From: Ottelia alismoides
Taxonomy: Eukaryota; Streptophyta; Magnoliopsida; Alismatales; Hydrocharitaceae
DNA: 64,000 bases
Reading direction: 5' to 3'
NCBI GenBank assembly: GCA_037367405.1
Contig: JAZKJV010010627.1
Span: 1-64,000 of the forward strand
Shown: in pieces, positions 1-10,904 of the stretch
Numbering within the stretch: the first letter of the stretch is position 1
How the letters are laid out: each line of letters opens with the position of its first letter
Translations under genes and position numbers: made by a program
The notes under the pieces: generated by a model
What the model saw: the letters and a program-made list of their open reading frames with translations, nothing else
Told to the model about the DNA's origin: nothing
Database searches by the model: none

Positions 1-349
1 TAGACGGTTGACTGAAGCAAGAATAGACTTATTCCCTAGTATTGAGGATTAGGTCTAGAGGAGAGTCTTTGGGACTGGAACTTTGAGTGATGCATCGACT
101 CGGCTCTCATAAAATGCGGTACACTAAATGTCATATCCTTATATTGTATGTACAAAAAGAGAGTCTGATAATCAGAGAAGTTGGATTCCTTCTGACTAAG
201 GCTTGGATAAACCCGGAATTTTAGGATCACTTAGGTCAAAGGTCTTCGAAAGAACAAGCCTTGAAAATTTCACGCGCTGTGTCAGGAATTAATCCGACTC
301 CTTTATTATTTAGATGCTCAAGGACGAGCATGGTTTAAGTATAGGGGTA
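1..349 (+). mobile_element. 3' internal end of a Ty3/gypsy-type LTR retrotransposon
   Basis: This stretch runs off the left edge and ends in a purine-rich tract (about 336-348, AAGTATAGGGGT) directly before a TGATGAA LTR start. A polypurine tract next to an LTR start marks the 3' end of the internal region, which puts the element on the plus strand. No pol domain is readable here. The phrase 'ctcaaggacgagcatggtttaagta' around 317-341 resembles the end of gypsy internal regions in plants (recalled knowledge, not searched). Confidence 0.55.
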
Positions 350-3278
350 TGATGAATCTCGTATTCATCATGCTAAAAGCTACATATTAAAACCCCTGTC
401 TTAAATAATCCAATAAAATCACCTTTAATTCTTTGTTTTTATCATGTACTATAGTATGTATAAATTACCATTAATTATTGTTTTAATCCCTTTATTCCTT
501 CTTGTAATTATTTTATTATTAAAAACCCCTAAAAATTAGGTAGATAAGTTGTCTATAAATCACTGACCTTTAAAACCACTAAAAAATACAAAAACAAATC
601 AAAACCGCAAAATCGGTATTTTTATCCCCTTAAAAATACCCCCCAAAAATAAGTTTTGTACAAATGACCTCTTTTGGCTTTTTGACCAACATGAAAGTTG
701 TAGATCTCATCGAGACGAGCAACTTTCATTTTTTGACTTTTCCTAATTCGGTCTCTAACAATTTCTTTTGTATTTATCTTTGTAAATATCTTTTGAATTT
801 TTCTGGTTGGGCCACGTGGCGCCCTCTGGGCCCACCCACGTGGCCCGCTCCTCTTCACGCCACCCGGTAGCCTCTTGGGGCATTGGATCCTCTTAACCCG
901 CCTCCATCTCATCTGTTGAGCCCCGCTCCTTCACCCCACCGTTGGATCTGACTCCCAGATCAGATATGAGCCATCCTTTAGCGCCTAAATCTTAACCGCC
1001 CGATCTCATCCCCATCCAACGCCCCTCAGCCCTCCACGTTGCCCACTCATCTCAGCCCTCGGATCCTACTTCCATCTAATGTCTCTCCACCTGCCATGTC
1101 ACCCCTCCCAATCTCCACCGTACGATCTAACCCCCAGATCCATCTGAGCCGCTCATCATCGCCCAACGCCCGGCCGATGGATCTAAACCTAGGATCTAAT
1201 CGTGGCCCTACGCAAGCACTCCAACCGTAGCCGTTGGATCGGTAGATCCAACAGCCCTCGATCATCGTCTACCTCTGACTCCAGGCGTTACGCCTCGCCG
1301 CCCCACCGCCCCCTTCCTATTTTGGAAGGCACCACACTCACCCTCTCCTACTCCTAGCGGTCGCCCTGCGTACCCCTTCCCTCTGCCATCCTCGCACCAC
1401 CATTAACCACCCTCGCTCCACACTCCATCCCCATTAAAACCCCCTTCAAAACCCCCCTCCTACCCTGCCACCGTAGCCGGTATCCACCATCTTGGGGCTT
1501 CGCCCAGCCTTTGGGCCCTCCGGTGACACGGAGGAGCCCTTGCAAGAAGGCGATAACGACCGAAGCCCCGGTGAGATCCATGGCATCTCCGCCATGTACG
1601 CTCCACCTCCCCGGTGGTAGCTAAGCTCCCTGGACCGGTCGTCCAGGTCGAGCCATGACCGGAGGTCGAATGACCCTCATCCTAGACCATCTCCTCCACT
1701 GGGTTCCCCTCCCCGACGAGGTCTTCTCCCACCTTCTTTTTTTCTTCTTTTTCTCCTAATTTCCCTAGACCTACTCCGATATCCTCACCGCCATCTGACC
1801 ACCGTCCGAGCTTCGCCTACCACCAGTCACCCCGCGCACACCCTCTCCCTTCTCCAGAACCTCCCCACTCTGATCCCCTTCTTCTTCCGCTCCGGCGGCG
1901 AAGGAGCCTCCGGCCACCACTCTCGATGCCTCCACGGACCGATCACTCACCTCACAACCACTAGAATACACCACGCTTCGGCTATACTAACCTTTGCAGG
2001 TCCATTTTCCTTCAATGGCCGGAGTTCTGATCGGAGCTGATTCAAGCTCCTCTCCGCCGGCGAGGCTCCATCGTTCTTCTCCTCTGACCCGCCTCGGAGC
2101 CTCGCGGCGCTTTCCATTCCTTCGCTAGACCACCGGCTATCTTCCCCGACCTCCAGAAACTGATGAAGACGACGGTGGTGCAAACCGCTGGTCGCCGGAG
2201 CCCCGCCTTCTCTGGTGACCTGCGGAGGAGGATGACGTACAGTTGTCGTCCGATCAGATGGATAGGACGGTCGCGATGGAGACGCGTGGCATGCCGAAGC
2301 TCAAACCAAAGCTACAGGCTCGGATCATCCCAAGCCTCAACCCGAGCCCCTCGGCTGCCGCCACATGTGTCCGAACCTGCAGGTGCTGATCCGAGCCTGG
2401 TCCTCACGTGCACCGCACGTAAGGCCTGGGTAATTTTCGCGAAAGACCCTGGAGTTTATGGAAATTGCAGAATGGTCCCCAGGCACGTGCCTCACGTGCG
2501 TGCCTGGGTAATTTACAGGAAGGCCCTCAGAGTTTTTAGAAATTACAAATATGCACCCTGCGCGCAAATGGATAAATTGCAAATGGGCCAAGACGATTTT
2601 TGGTATTTGCATTTAGGTCCCTCCAGGGACCTAAATGTAATATTTATCCTTTATTTTTATTGCATTTTTATTACAATTATGCCCTTGCACTGTTTTTAGC
2701 ATAACTTGAGCATCGTAGGTCCAAATTGCATGATTTTAGTGTCGTTTTGATCCCTGTTTTGTCCTCTATATTTTAGCATACTTACTTGTCTCATTTGACA
2801 CTCTTTTAATTAAAGTGATTTTTTATGTGTTATTGAGACATGTGCTTCTTGCCTTGCTGTGATGTGATGACCGCTTTTCAATGATGGATTAAATTGCCTC
2901 TAATTTCATTTTTATCATATTGCTCATTATTTTTTAGGGGTATAATTTGTGTTCTTATATTTCAGCATACATGTTCTCTTGCATATTTGCTCATGCATCA
3001 TCTTTAAATTGCATAAAAACCCATAAAAATGCATGCACCATAACATCGCTTTATAATTTTCATGTGGACCTGAATTTGGAATTAAATCACATAGAGCTTC
3101 ATGAATCGAAATTCAATAGCTGAATTAGGCAGTTGTGTCCCTGTGTTCGACCTTGGTATACTTGCCAAGTATAAATATTCCACAGCATTCAAAGTCCGTG
3201 GTTTTTGCTGAACCGAATTCGTCTCCTGTACTACAACATAATTCCACATAATTATAGAGGCGAATTCGACGTTCATCA
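350..3278 (+). mobile_element. Long 3' LTR of a Ty3/gypsy-type retrotransposon
   Basis: The block starts TGATGAA and ends TTCATCA, a perfect 7-bp terminal inverted repeat, and follows a polypurine tract, so it reads as a 2.9-kb 3' LTR. It contains GC-rich, CT-rich stretches (about 820-2250), a self-complementary motif near 2608-2640, and a terminal part near 3120-3200 ('ttcgaccttggtatacttgccaag') of a kind seen at the ends of gypsy LTRs. Open frames inside it (for example 2163-2699) match nothing I recognise and are probably chance. The 5' LTR lies outside the window, so no TSD can be checked. Confidence 0.6.
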
Positions 3279-6180
3279 CCCGACGGTATTTAATTGATGC
3301 AAATTAATAAAGGATTTTTTTTCTTATCTTTTCCTTTTTTATTATTTTATGTCTTTTTAATTCTTTTTATATTTTTATGAATCTTAAATAATTTTTAATT
3401 TTTTTAATAATTTTCTAATTTTCATTTTTAATGATTTTTAAATTTTGCAAATTTTTATCTTTTTAAACTTTTTAAAAGAAAACAATAAAAGAAAAAGAAT
3501 GGAAAGGTCTTTTGGATTTTTCATAAATAATGGAAACAACCAAAATATAATAAAATTTTTTAATGTTTTTATATTATTTTTGTAATTTTGTGGAGCTTTT
3601 AGAATTTTTTTTAAGGATTTTTAAATGTTTTAAAAATGAAACAGAACACAAAACAAATTTAATCTATTATTTTGGATTTTTTTTAAATATAAAATAAAGT
3701 TAAAAATATTGGAAATTAAGTTTGAATATAGTTTTTCAAGCTTTAATTCAAGCCTTTTGATTTTTTTTCTACGTTTTTAATGAATTTTTATAGTTTATAT
3801 GTATTTTTATTTTTTAGGGTTTTCTGAATGATTTTTTTAAACAAAAATTATATAGATGATAAAACTATATAAAAGACACACACATAAAAAAAATTGGATT
3901 TTTAAATTCATTTTTCAAATTTTATGAATTGTTATAGTGTAAATGAAGAATTTTTAGGGTTTTTGAATTTTTAATAATAATACAAATTGATTTTGAAAAT
4001 AAATTTACTAGAGTTAAAACAATTTAACAGGAGGTTGTCCTAATTTTTATGGATTTTACGGATTAATATAAATCTTTATTAAGGATAATTAAAGAGATAA
4101 TAATTAAATTGTTATAGAAGGACCAATATGTAAATATTTTATTTTTCAGGGACTAAATAGATAACAAATATAAGAACTATATAGTCAAAAGTGCCAAAAT
4201 CCCAAAAACACGTGAATGAGCATGTGAATCAGAATCAGAGGGATCTAATTGCAATTATTTATATTTCACGGACCAAACAATAATAATAAACACAAATCAA
4301 TTTATAATGAAATAACTAAAAAAACATGTGCTAGTACATGTGAAACTGTTAATGAAGGACTGGCATATAAAATGCAAAACCAAATAAGGACGTGGTTGAA
4401 ATTATTTAATTATTCAAGACATGCATGTTCAATTTGGATTTGTTTATAAATGTAAGAAACAACATGGCAGAAAGTGTAAAATCACTAGCAAAGCTCCTGT
4501 ATCGCGTGTGAAATATATGATTCTGATTCGGCGATGATGATCTGATCGAGCAACTGAAATTGGGGCTAGATCGACGATCAGGATCAGATCTGGAGGATAT
4601 GTTCTTGATTCGATGCTCTAGAAGGCCCCTAGAAGAACTGATAAGAATGGCTCAACTGTTGACTTTGGATCATCTCATTCTCCATCGATCTCGTCTGCTA
4701 TGCCGGTTGAAGGTCTCTGAAGATTGCTGACGTCCTCATGCTTCGATCTAAGTGGAAAAGAAGGTTCGGGTCATGTTGGTCAGGGACTTGGGAGCTCGAG
4801 GTCTTCTGCAGGTGAAACGCGATCCTCAAATACAGATTTCAGCTCCAAATGGTCTCCTTAGCACCTGCATATTATTCCTTGCTTAGAAGTGATACTTCGA
4901 CGATTCTTATTTGGCAAAAAAACAATTAAGAAATGACGTGGATGGATCGATCTCTGGCAGCAGTGGTTGGAATGAGATTGGAAGCTCAGATCCATGATGG
5001 ATCTGGTGATCAGGATGCGTGAAGTAGGTGAAGAAATGATCGCAGACTATGAAGCGATGATCAGGTTGGGTGATAATCGCAAAGAGCTCCTTCGATCAGG
5101 CAGATCAGAGGTTGGACGGAAGCTATATTATTCTAGGATCAAAATCAAACGAAAATTGACAAATTTAAACATGATAAACCTAACCTACATATACCTACGA
5201 TGGATAGGTGGTGGTCACGGCCTCAATCCGGTGGTGGAAGAACGGGGAGGCTATGCACATCAGAGCAAGTTTGGCGGCAGTTGAATCTCGCTCCTTAGAG
5301 GAATTCTCGCTCACCTGATCATGGAGGAGTCCTATGTCACCCCAGATCTCTCCAGATGCCGATCTCAGGTGAAGAAAGCTCTCAAAAACATATCAAAATG
5401 AGAAATGGATCTGGGTAATATTTATAGGGGAGGAGCTAAGGTGAACTTCAAAATGGAATGACGTGCAAATCGAGGTCGATTTGGTGAAATTATTAATTGG
5501 GCATGGAGCTTTGATGAAAGATAGATAATCGGGTGGAGAAATTATGGAAGAAGGGTGAAAGATTCGATTGGGAAAAATCAAAGAAGAAAGGGGATTCGAG
5601 TTTTTATTCAGGCAAATGGGTTGAAGGGGAGAGTTGACTCAGGTCAACAAACCCGGGTCTGGCTAATGAGGATCCAGCCCAAATAGAATAAGACAAACAA
5701 CTTGAAATAATAAGATAAATAGAAAATAATAAGAAAACACTTTTAATTTAAAATTTTCAAAATAAATAATGTTAATAAATAAATAAAGAAACTTATTTTT
5801 GGTGATTTTTATTAATGTAAATAAGATTAAAAATACATATATATACAACATATTTAATTTAATTAATTGATTTTTACGAATAAATACATAATTTAATTAT
5901 TTATTAATTTCCAGGACTAATTTAAGGATTTTAAATATATTTTTATTTTATTTTGATGAATGGATTTAATAAGTTAATTAAATAAGGCGATATACAACAT
6001 AGGTATATTATACCTATAATATAAATATACTTATTTTATTTTGTTTTTTTATTTTGTATTTTTATTTGTATTTTATATAAATAATATACAATATGTACAA
6101 AATAGTAAAAATACAATATGTGCAAAAATACAAAGAAATAAATAAAAGAATAAAAATACTATGTACAACATAGACAAATA
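3279..6180. other. AT-rich intergenic sequence, no gene seen
   Basis: Long runs of A/T-rich sequence (3300-4200 and 5650-6180) surround a more balanced part at about 4490-5640. Phrases such as 'ggactaaatagataacaaat' and 'ggatctaattgcaattattt' near 4150-4270 look like old LTR-type repeat. A 96-codon open frame at 4994-5284 matches nothing I recognise. I see no gene. Confidence 0.5.
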
Positions 6181-6267
6181 GTAAAGAACCCCTCTAATGG
6201 TCTGGTGGTAGAAGCAGTGGCTCACACTTTAAAGGACCAAGGTTTGAATCTCGCTACTAGTAAAAAA
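6181..6267 (+). mobile_element. tRNA-derived SINE head or retroposed tRNA pseudogene
   Basis: This 87-bp insert carries a pol III A-box-like segment (TGGTCTGGTGGTAG, about 6198-6211) and a B-box-like segment (GGTTTGAATCTC, about 6241-6252) at tRNA-like spacing, and ends in an A run. The 11-bp sequence ATAGACAAATA lies immediately before it (6170-6180) and after it (6268-6278), as expected of retroposition. It does not fold as a convincing intact tRNA because no acceptor stem pairs. It resembles the head of the SINE at 33291-33481. Confidence 0.6.
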
Positions 6268-7960
6268 ATAGACAAATAATACAATAACACTCCAAAAAGC
6301 CAACTTTCACATCTTAACTCCGATTGTTATGAAACCATTTATTTTTAAAGCTTGCTTTAATTCTGAACATAATGAAAGTAAGTTTGGTTTATTTCGAGTT
6401 TTTGTAGAGAAGATATTGATCTAACAATTTTAGTTTTGCAACTTTTCAGAATGTTATTTCTCTTGGTATCTTCTTAAAATTATTTTGAATATTTATACCT
6501 TATTTTTATGTACAAGTTTCAAGAAGAAAATATTTGTATTTGAGGTCATTTTAGTGATAAATAAAATCGTAGAAGATATGTGCAATATGTACAGTGATGA
6601 ATAGACACAAATGAGAATTGTTTTCTGGATTTTTACGGATTAAAGATCCTATCTCTTCCTACTTTATTCCTTGTCGATTAGATCAAGTCTTGACCTACTC
6701 TCGGGTTAGATCAGCATGTATTTATTACATATATACAAGATTCTTATTTTTCTTCTTTTTCCTTTATTTCTTTATTTATTTATTTTGGGTTAAAATAATG
6801 ATAAATATACACTATTTACAGATGTTCTAAGATATTAAAAAGTAATAATTAATTATATTTACATATATTTTGTAAGAGGTTTTAAATCAAAATGAATGGA
6901 TAAAGATGATGAATTGGTGATTCATCAATATGCTCAAGAAATTCATCTTTCAATGTTGGCACAATTGACATTAGGATTTGTTTTTCTTGGTATGCTCTCC
7001 TTGTGGTTTTCTTGAAGTTTGGTATGTATCTGTAGAAAAATAGGAAGATTCTCTATATATTTAGTGTCTGTATAAATCTAATGTACATGTACAATTGTGG
7101 ATCTTTTTTTAGATTTTTTTTCTTTTTCTCTTTTGGGCTTATTTATATATTACTGAAGTTCAATTAGTCAATTTTTATTTGTTAAGTATTATGCACTATT
7201 TTATTATTTGTGTATGCATTTGGTCAAGAATACAGGACAAAAATTCAGTAATAAGCAGATGAATCAGATTCATTGACAAGCATACAACCAATTTCTCTAG
7301 GGTCACCACAAGCCCATCGTTATATGATATGAGGACGAAGTAAAGAGGACGATGGAAAACTGGAAGAAGGAAAAGAGCGGATGGAAGGATGAAACTAAGA
7401 ATAGATTCTATGGGGTTTTTTTGAATTTCCTTTACTTTTTAGCCTTGTAATTGGATTTACATAATTTCCAACCATTGACATAAGAGTGTAGGAATGTTAG
7501 CGAATCAATTTATAGACACTATCAACATTCCCCAGTTCATGTCCATTTGGTAGAACTACTTCCCAAATCCGCTCATTTATTAGAAGGGTAGTTTCTACTT
7601 TCTAGTAGGTACCCATTTACTTGACGAATATTCATCGGCCAAAAGATGCCAACTTATCAAAAATAGAAACGATCCAGAACTAACCAAATGTACTCTATCT
7701 TTTCACAAAAAGATAATTAAATGAAGTCACGTAAGACCGTCGATCATGTATCCAACATCAAGTATCTCCTAAACTAATTAAGGGCATGAATTATAGGAAG
7801 ACAGAAATTGTAAAATGTATCTAGATATCAAAAAACGCACCAGACATGATATATAGTTCATAAGCAATAGGGTAAATTACAAAAGAGTAACTGATCTTTA
7901 CATCGATTCCCAAATTAGGGACTAACCTTTAGTTGTAACAAATAGGGGACTGAAGTTTAA
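6268..7960. other. AT-rich intergenic sequence, no gene seen
   Basis: Mostly low-complexity A/T sequence with short chance open frames. A segment at about 7870-7960 begins 'gggtaaattaca' and reads like the edge of an old DNA transposon, but I found no matching partner end. No gene is supported. Confidence 0.45.
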
Positions 7961-9298
7961 CTTAATGTTCTAATCTTCAACACCGTCAATGGACGGCCCA
8001 GCCCTGGCTATATGACGAAAAAACCCCCAGTGAAAAGCACCCTTCGGTCTCTTCTCCTTCCCCTCGCTATGGACGGCATGGAGGTGAAGGAGATGCATGG
8101 TTTCTTGATTGCTTCCTCTCAGCCAATGAAGGAGTTGTTGCTTCTCGGACTTGCTGCTCGACAAGTGAGGGTGAATCGAAGATAGTGGACTCACAGGTGG
8201 ATGGGGAGATCTGGTGAGGTGGGCCACATGGACGACATTGATGCCTTGGTGTTCTTATGTGGCTATGGTGAATCACTAATCGAAGATGATCTCAAGATGT
8301 TGGTAGCTAACTCCAGCTGAAGCCATGCTCCTCGATCTATCACCTACAAAGAAGCGCAACATATCTTCGCTCATACTTTAAGCCATGCGCCACCAAAACA
8401 TCAGCCGACCATCGAGGATCAAGCTTTTTTCAATACATGGAAGGTGCAAGTACAGCAAATCTCCACCTCATTTGTATGCATGTATGTGTATGGTTACATG
8501 TGTATGTGTATTGTGCATGGGCATGACCATTGGCATGTAGGATCGAGCATTGGGCGGGTCGGACTGCAATGGGTCGGGCTGATCCGTCAAAACCAAGGCT
8601 CGGACTTGATGTATGGGTGTAAATGGGCCTAGGCCTTCATAATTTTGAAATTTTAGGCTCAGCTCAAGCCCAGACCGAACTTCTGGATAGGGTAGAGCAT
8701 TGGGCTCGACTTGGCTTAATTGGAGAAAGCCTAGCATGGGCCTACGATTCTTTTTTGAACTTTGGGTCGAATTGATGCTTGGAGTTTTTGGGAGAACTGA
8801 AGCCCTGGGTCCGACCCAAGGCCTACAGGATCTGGCCCGCTTCGAGCCCGCACCCATTTTTGTTCTTGCATTTATGCTGGCTTTGTTTTTCGGCCACCAC
8901 GTTCAGGTTTTTCTTTGGTTGCTTCTTCACCCACCTCCTTCCTTGGGTTAGCTTTTCGCTGTTATTATACTGCAATGAATATATGATCTCTATCTCTCTA
9001 CTATTATGATTTAAGCAGTATAGTTGTATATAGATGTGACAGTATTTGCAAATTTATCTTTTTACTATATTAATATGCTTATTTCTCGTTGCAGTCATCC
9101 TCTGTTGTTTAACTCGAATTGTGTAATAGCAACATTTTACTCGATAAAAGGAATGGGATGGGCGCTTTCTTCTCGTTTTTTTCCCTCTGGAAAAATGGAA
9201 CTGGATACATGAGAACACCAAGGCTGGTCCAGCTTCCCAGAGTGCATCATGTCAACAAGGGAATACCAAGCCGGAACTGGTTCGGGCCAAGACCCCAT
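7961..9298. other. Unassigned GC-balanced sequence with GGGC-rich repeat
   Basis: Base composition rises here, but no long coding frame has recognisable motifs. At about 8540-8860 there are many imperfect repeats of GGGC/TCGG/GGCCTA type on both strands, as in decayed plant dispersed repeats. Open frames at 7970-8227 and 8468-8857 run through these repeats and match no family I know. It lies downstream of the 3' end of the CSB gene. Confidence 0.35.
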
Positions 9299-9452
9299 GG
9301 GTTCGTTTGGTTGCAGGGTTGGACAGGGGTTGGGTTTGGGCAGGGGTACCCCTGTGAATAGTAAACTGTGAGGAGAAGAACCCTGTTTGGTTGCAGGGCC
9401 AACCCGGGTTGGTCCAAGCCAACCCTGCCTAACCCTGCAACCAAACGAGCCC
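9299..9452. mobile_element. Tourist-like (PIF/Harbinger-type) MITE, copy 1
   Basis: The 154-bp element has terminal inverted repeats: GGGTTCGTTTGGTTGCAGGG on the left, and on the right the complement of a GGGCTCGTTTGGTTGC-type end. It is flanked by CAT on both sides (9296-9298 and 9453-9455). The centre contains GGGGTACCCC followed by TGTGAATAGTAAACTGTGAG, the same core as the MITE at 42477-42650. Short size, terminal inverted repeats and a 3-bp TSD fit a Tourist-like MITE. CAT is not the usual TWA-type target of PIF/Harbinger. Confidence 0.7.
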
Positions 9453-10224
9453 CATGGGTGGGTGGGTGCATACGTGTGTACATGTGCTCGCACCAGACTA
9501 TTGTAGTAAGTTTTGAATCTGAAGTTGTCAAAAATAAATGAGACGGAATTCATATAATTAAATGGAACCGGTACCAAACGCGGTAGACAACAACGCACAT
9601 GTTCAAGTTTAGGATGAGTTCGGGGTACCGAAAAACCCCAACCCAAATCCATAACCAACATGGCATAAGTTTGACACCCAAGCTCACCAGAAAAAATAAA
9701 TGGAACGGATCGCAGATCCGTAAATGGAACCAATTAGTAGTCGGCACCCAATAACCTTTGTCGGCATCACTACATACGAGTTAATGGTATAAAAAGAAAC
9801 AAGGTTCATGTTGCAAGTACAAAAATTATAGGAGTTATCATGTTACTTTAAATTCTCAGAGGGACATAGGCAGGAAAATCTATACAAAAATAATTGGCAA
9901 TTTACATTTGCTGTGTTGCACTGACGACCAAGCACCCGTATATCTCATGGTTAGATTCCCACGGACAAACAGATGCAACTGTACAATGTTCAAAAAAATG
10001 CGCTCCACCCACGGTTTAGCATCCGTATAACTTACGCAAAATCTATATACCTTGTGCAAAACCTAACTTCGCCGAAGGCCCCTCCAACTCTGCAGCCAAA
10101 GGGAATTTTTGTGTAAGGTGCATGCAGCAGCACCATCTCCATGCAAATGTCACCAGGTGAGCAAGCAGTTCTTGCAGCGAAAAAATCTAAATGGGTTAAA
10201 AAGTGGCCACCAAAATCGGGATGA
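9453..10224 (-). other. Likely 3' untranslated region and flank of the CSB gene
   Basis: The sequence lies directly downstream (minus strand) of the CSB stop codon at 10227-10225 and has no coding frame that looks real. The part nearer the gene is probably 3' UTR. I could not fix a polyadenylation site. The part around 9570-9760 looks like unassigned repeat. Confidence 0.4.
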
Positions 10225-10904
10225 TCAATCCCTGTACTCCGGTTTCAATACCCATCTCGTGCCATCCGCACCTTTCTCTAGCAAAGCTATCTCTTTGAGA
10301 AGGCTTCTAAAGATAGGTAGATCTTTCGGAAGTATACTTTCCTTGAAATGCAGTACTATAGAGGAGGAATCTGCGCTTCCCCCATGCTGCTGGATGAAAG
10401 TGCATAGCTGCCGTATCAAGATCTCGGGTTGGACTATGCTCACCTTGTTAACCGCTTGTTCTGGTTGTCCCGCGAACTTTGGCCTGCCCCAGCACTGGAA
10501 CTGGTGGACGGTGAAACCGACTGCTTTTCAAATCCATGAGTAGATGCCATTTCTTGTTTCTCACGTGTTCTAGCCAATATTTCAGCCGAGGACAGGGCTT
10601 TGCCCGTCGAAGCCCCAGCATGAAGACCAGGAGAATGGCTTGAAGACCCCTCAAAAGATAGCTTGCGAGAACCAACAATATTTGTACTTAATGTGGAGCC
10701 AAACTTTCTTCGGACAGATGAGGGTGCACCCGCAGCACCAGCCTTTCCAGTCCAGGTCGGTAAAGCAAAGCTTTCTCTGCCTCTACGCATCCGAGAGTGG
10801 CGCAATGCCTCTGCTGCTCTTTGTGCAACTAAGGAAGCCTGTTCTTCCATCTTTATCCTGTCGTCATCATTTGCATTCATGATCGCATCATGGTTCAGGG
10901 CACT
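10225..10904 (-). CDS. CHR8: CSB last coding exon, with an apparent frameshift
   Basis: The acceptor is TCATTCCAG|AGTGCC. The frame entering from exon 5 encodes [15 protein letters not shown], a serine/glycine-rich linker and [15 protein letters not shown], then reaches TGA at 10442-10440. The following conserved block ([18 protein letters not shown], ending WVLKPEYRD and a stop at 10227-10225) is in another frame that is open from about 10530. The exon's 680 nt exceed a whole number of codons by two, so one base must be gained or two lost for a continuous product. Either a single-base sequence error or a real truncating mutation would explain this. Confidence 0.85.

Noticed and set aside
2163..2699. 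178-codon plus-strand open frame
   Set aside because: It lies wholly inside the gypsy-type LTR, has no recognisable motif, and its composition follows the GC-rich LTR.
6181..6267. A functional tRNA gene
   Set aside because: A and B boxes are present, but acceptor and anticodon stems do not pair convincingly, and an 11-bp TSD marks it as a retroposon.
9137..9733. 198-codon minus-strand open frame downstream of the CSB gene
   Set aside because: It runs straight through the Tourist-like MITE and its terminal repeats, so it is a chance frame.
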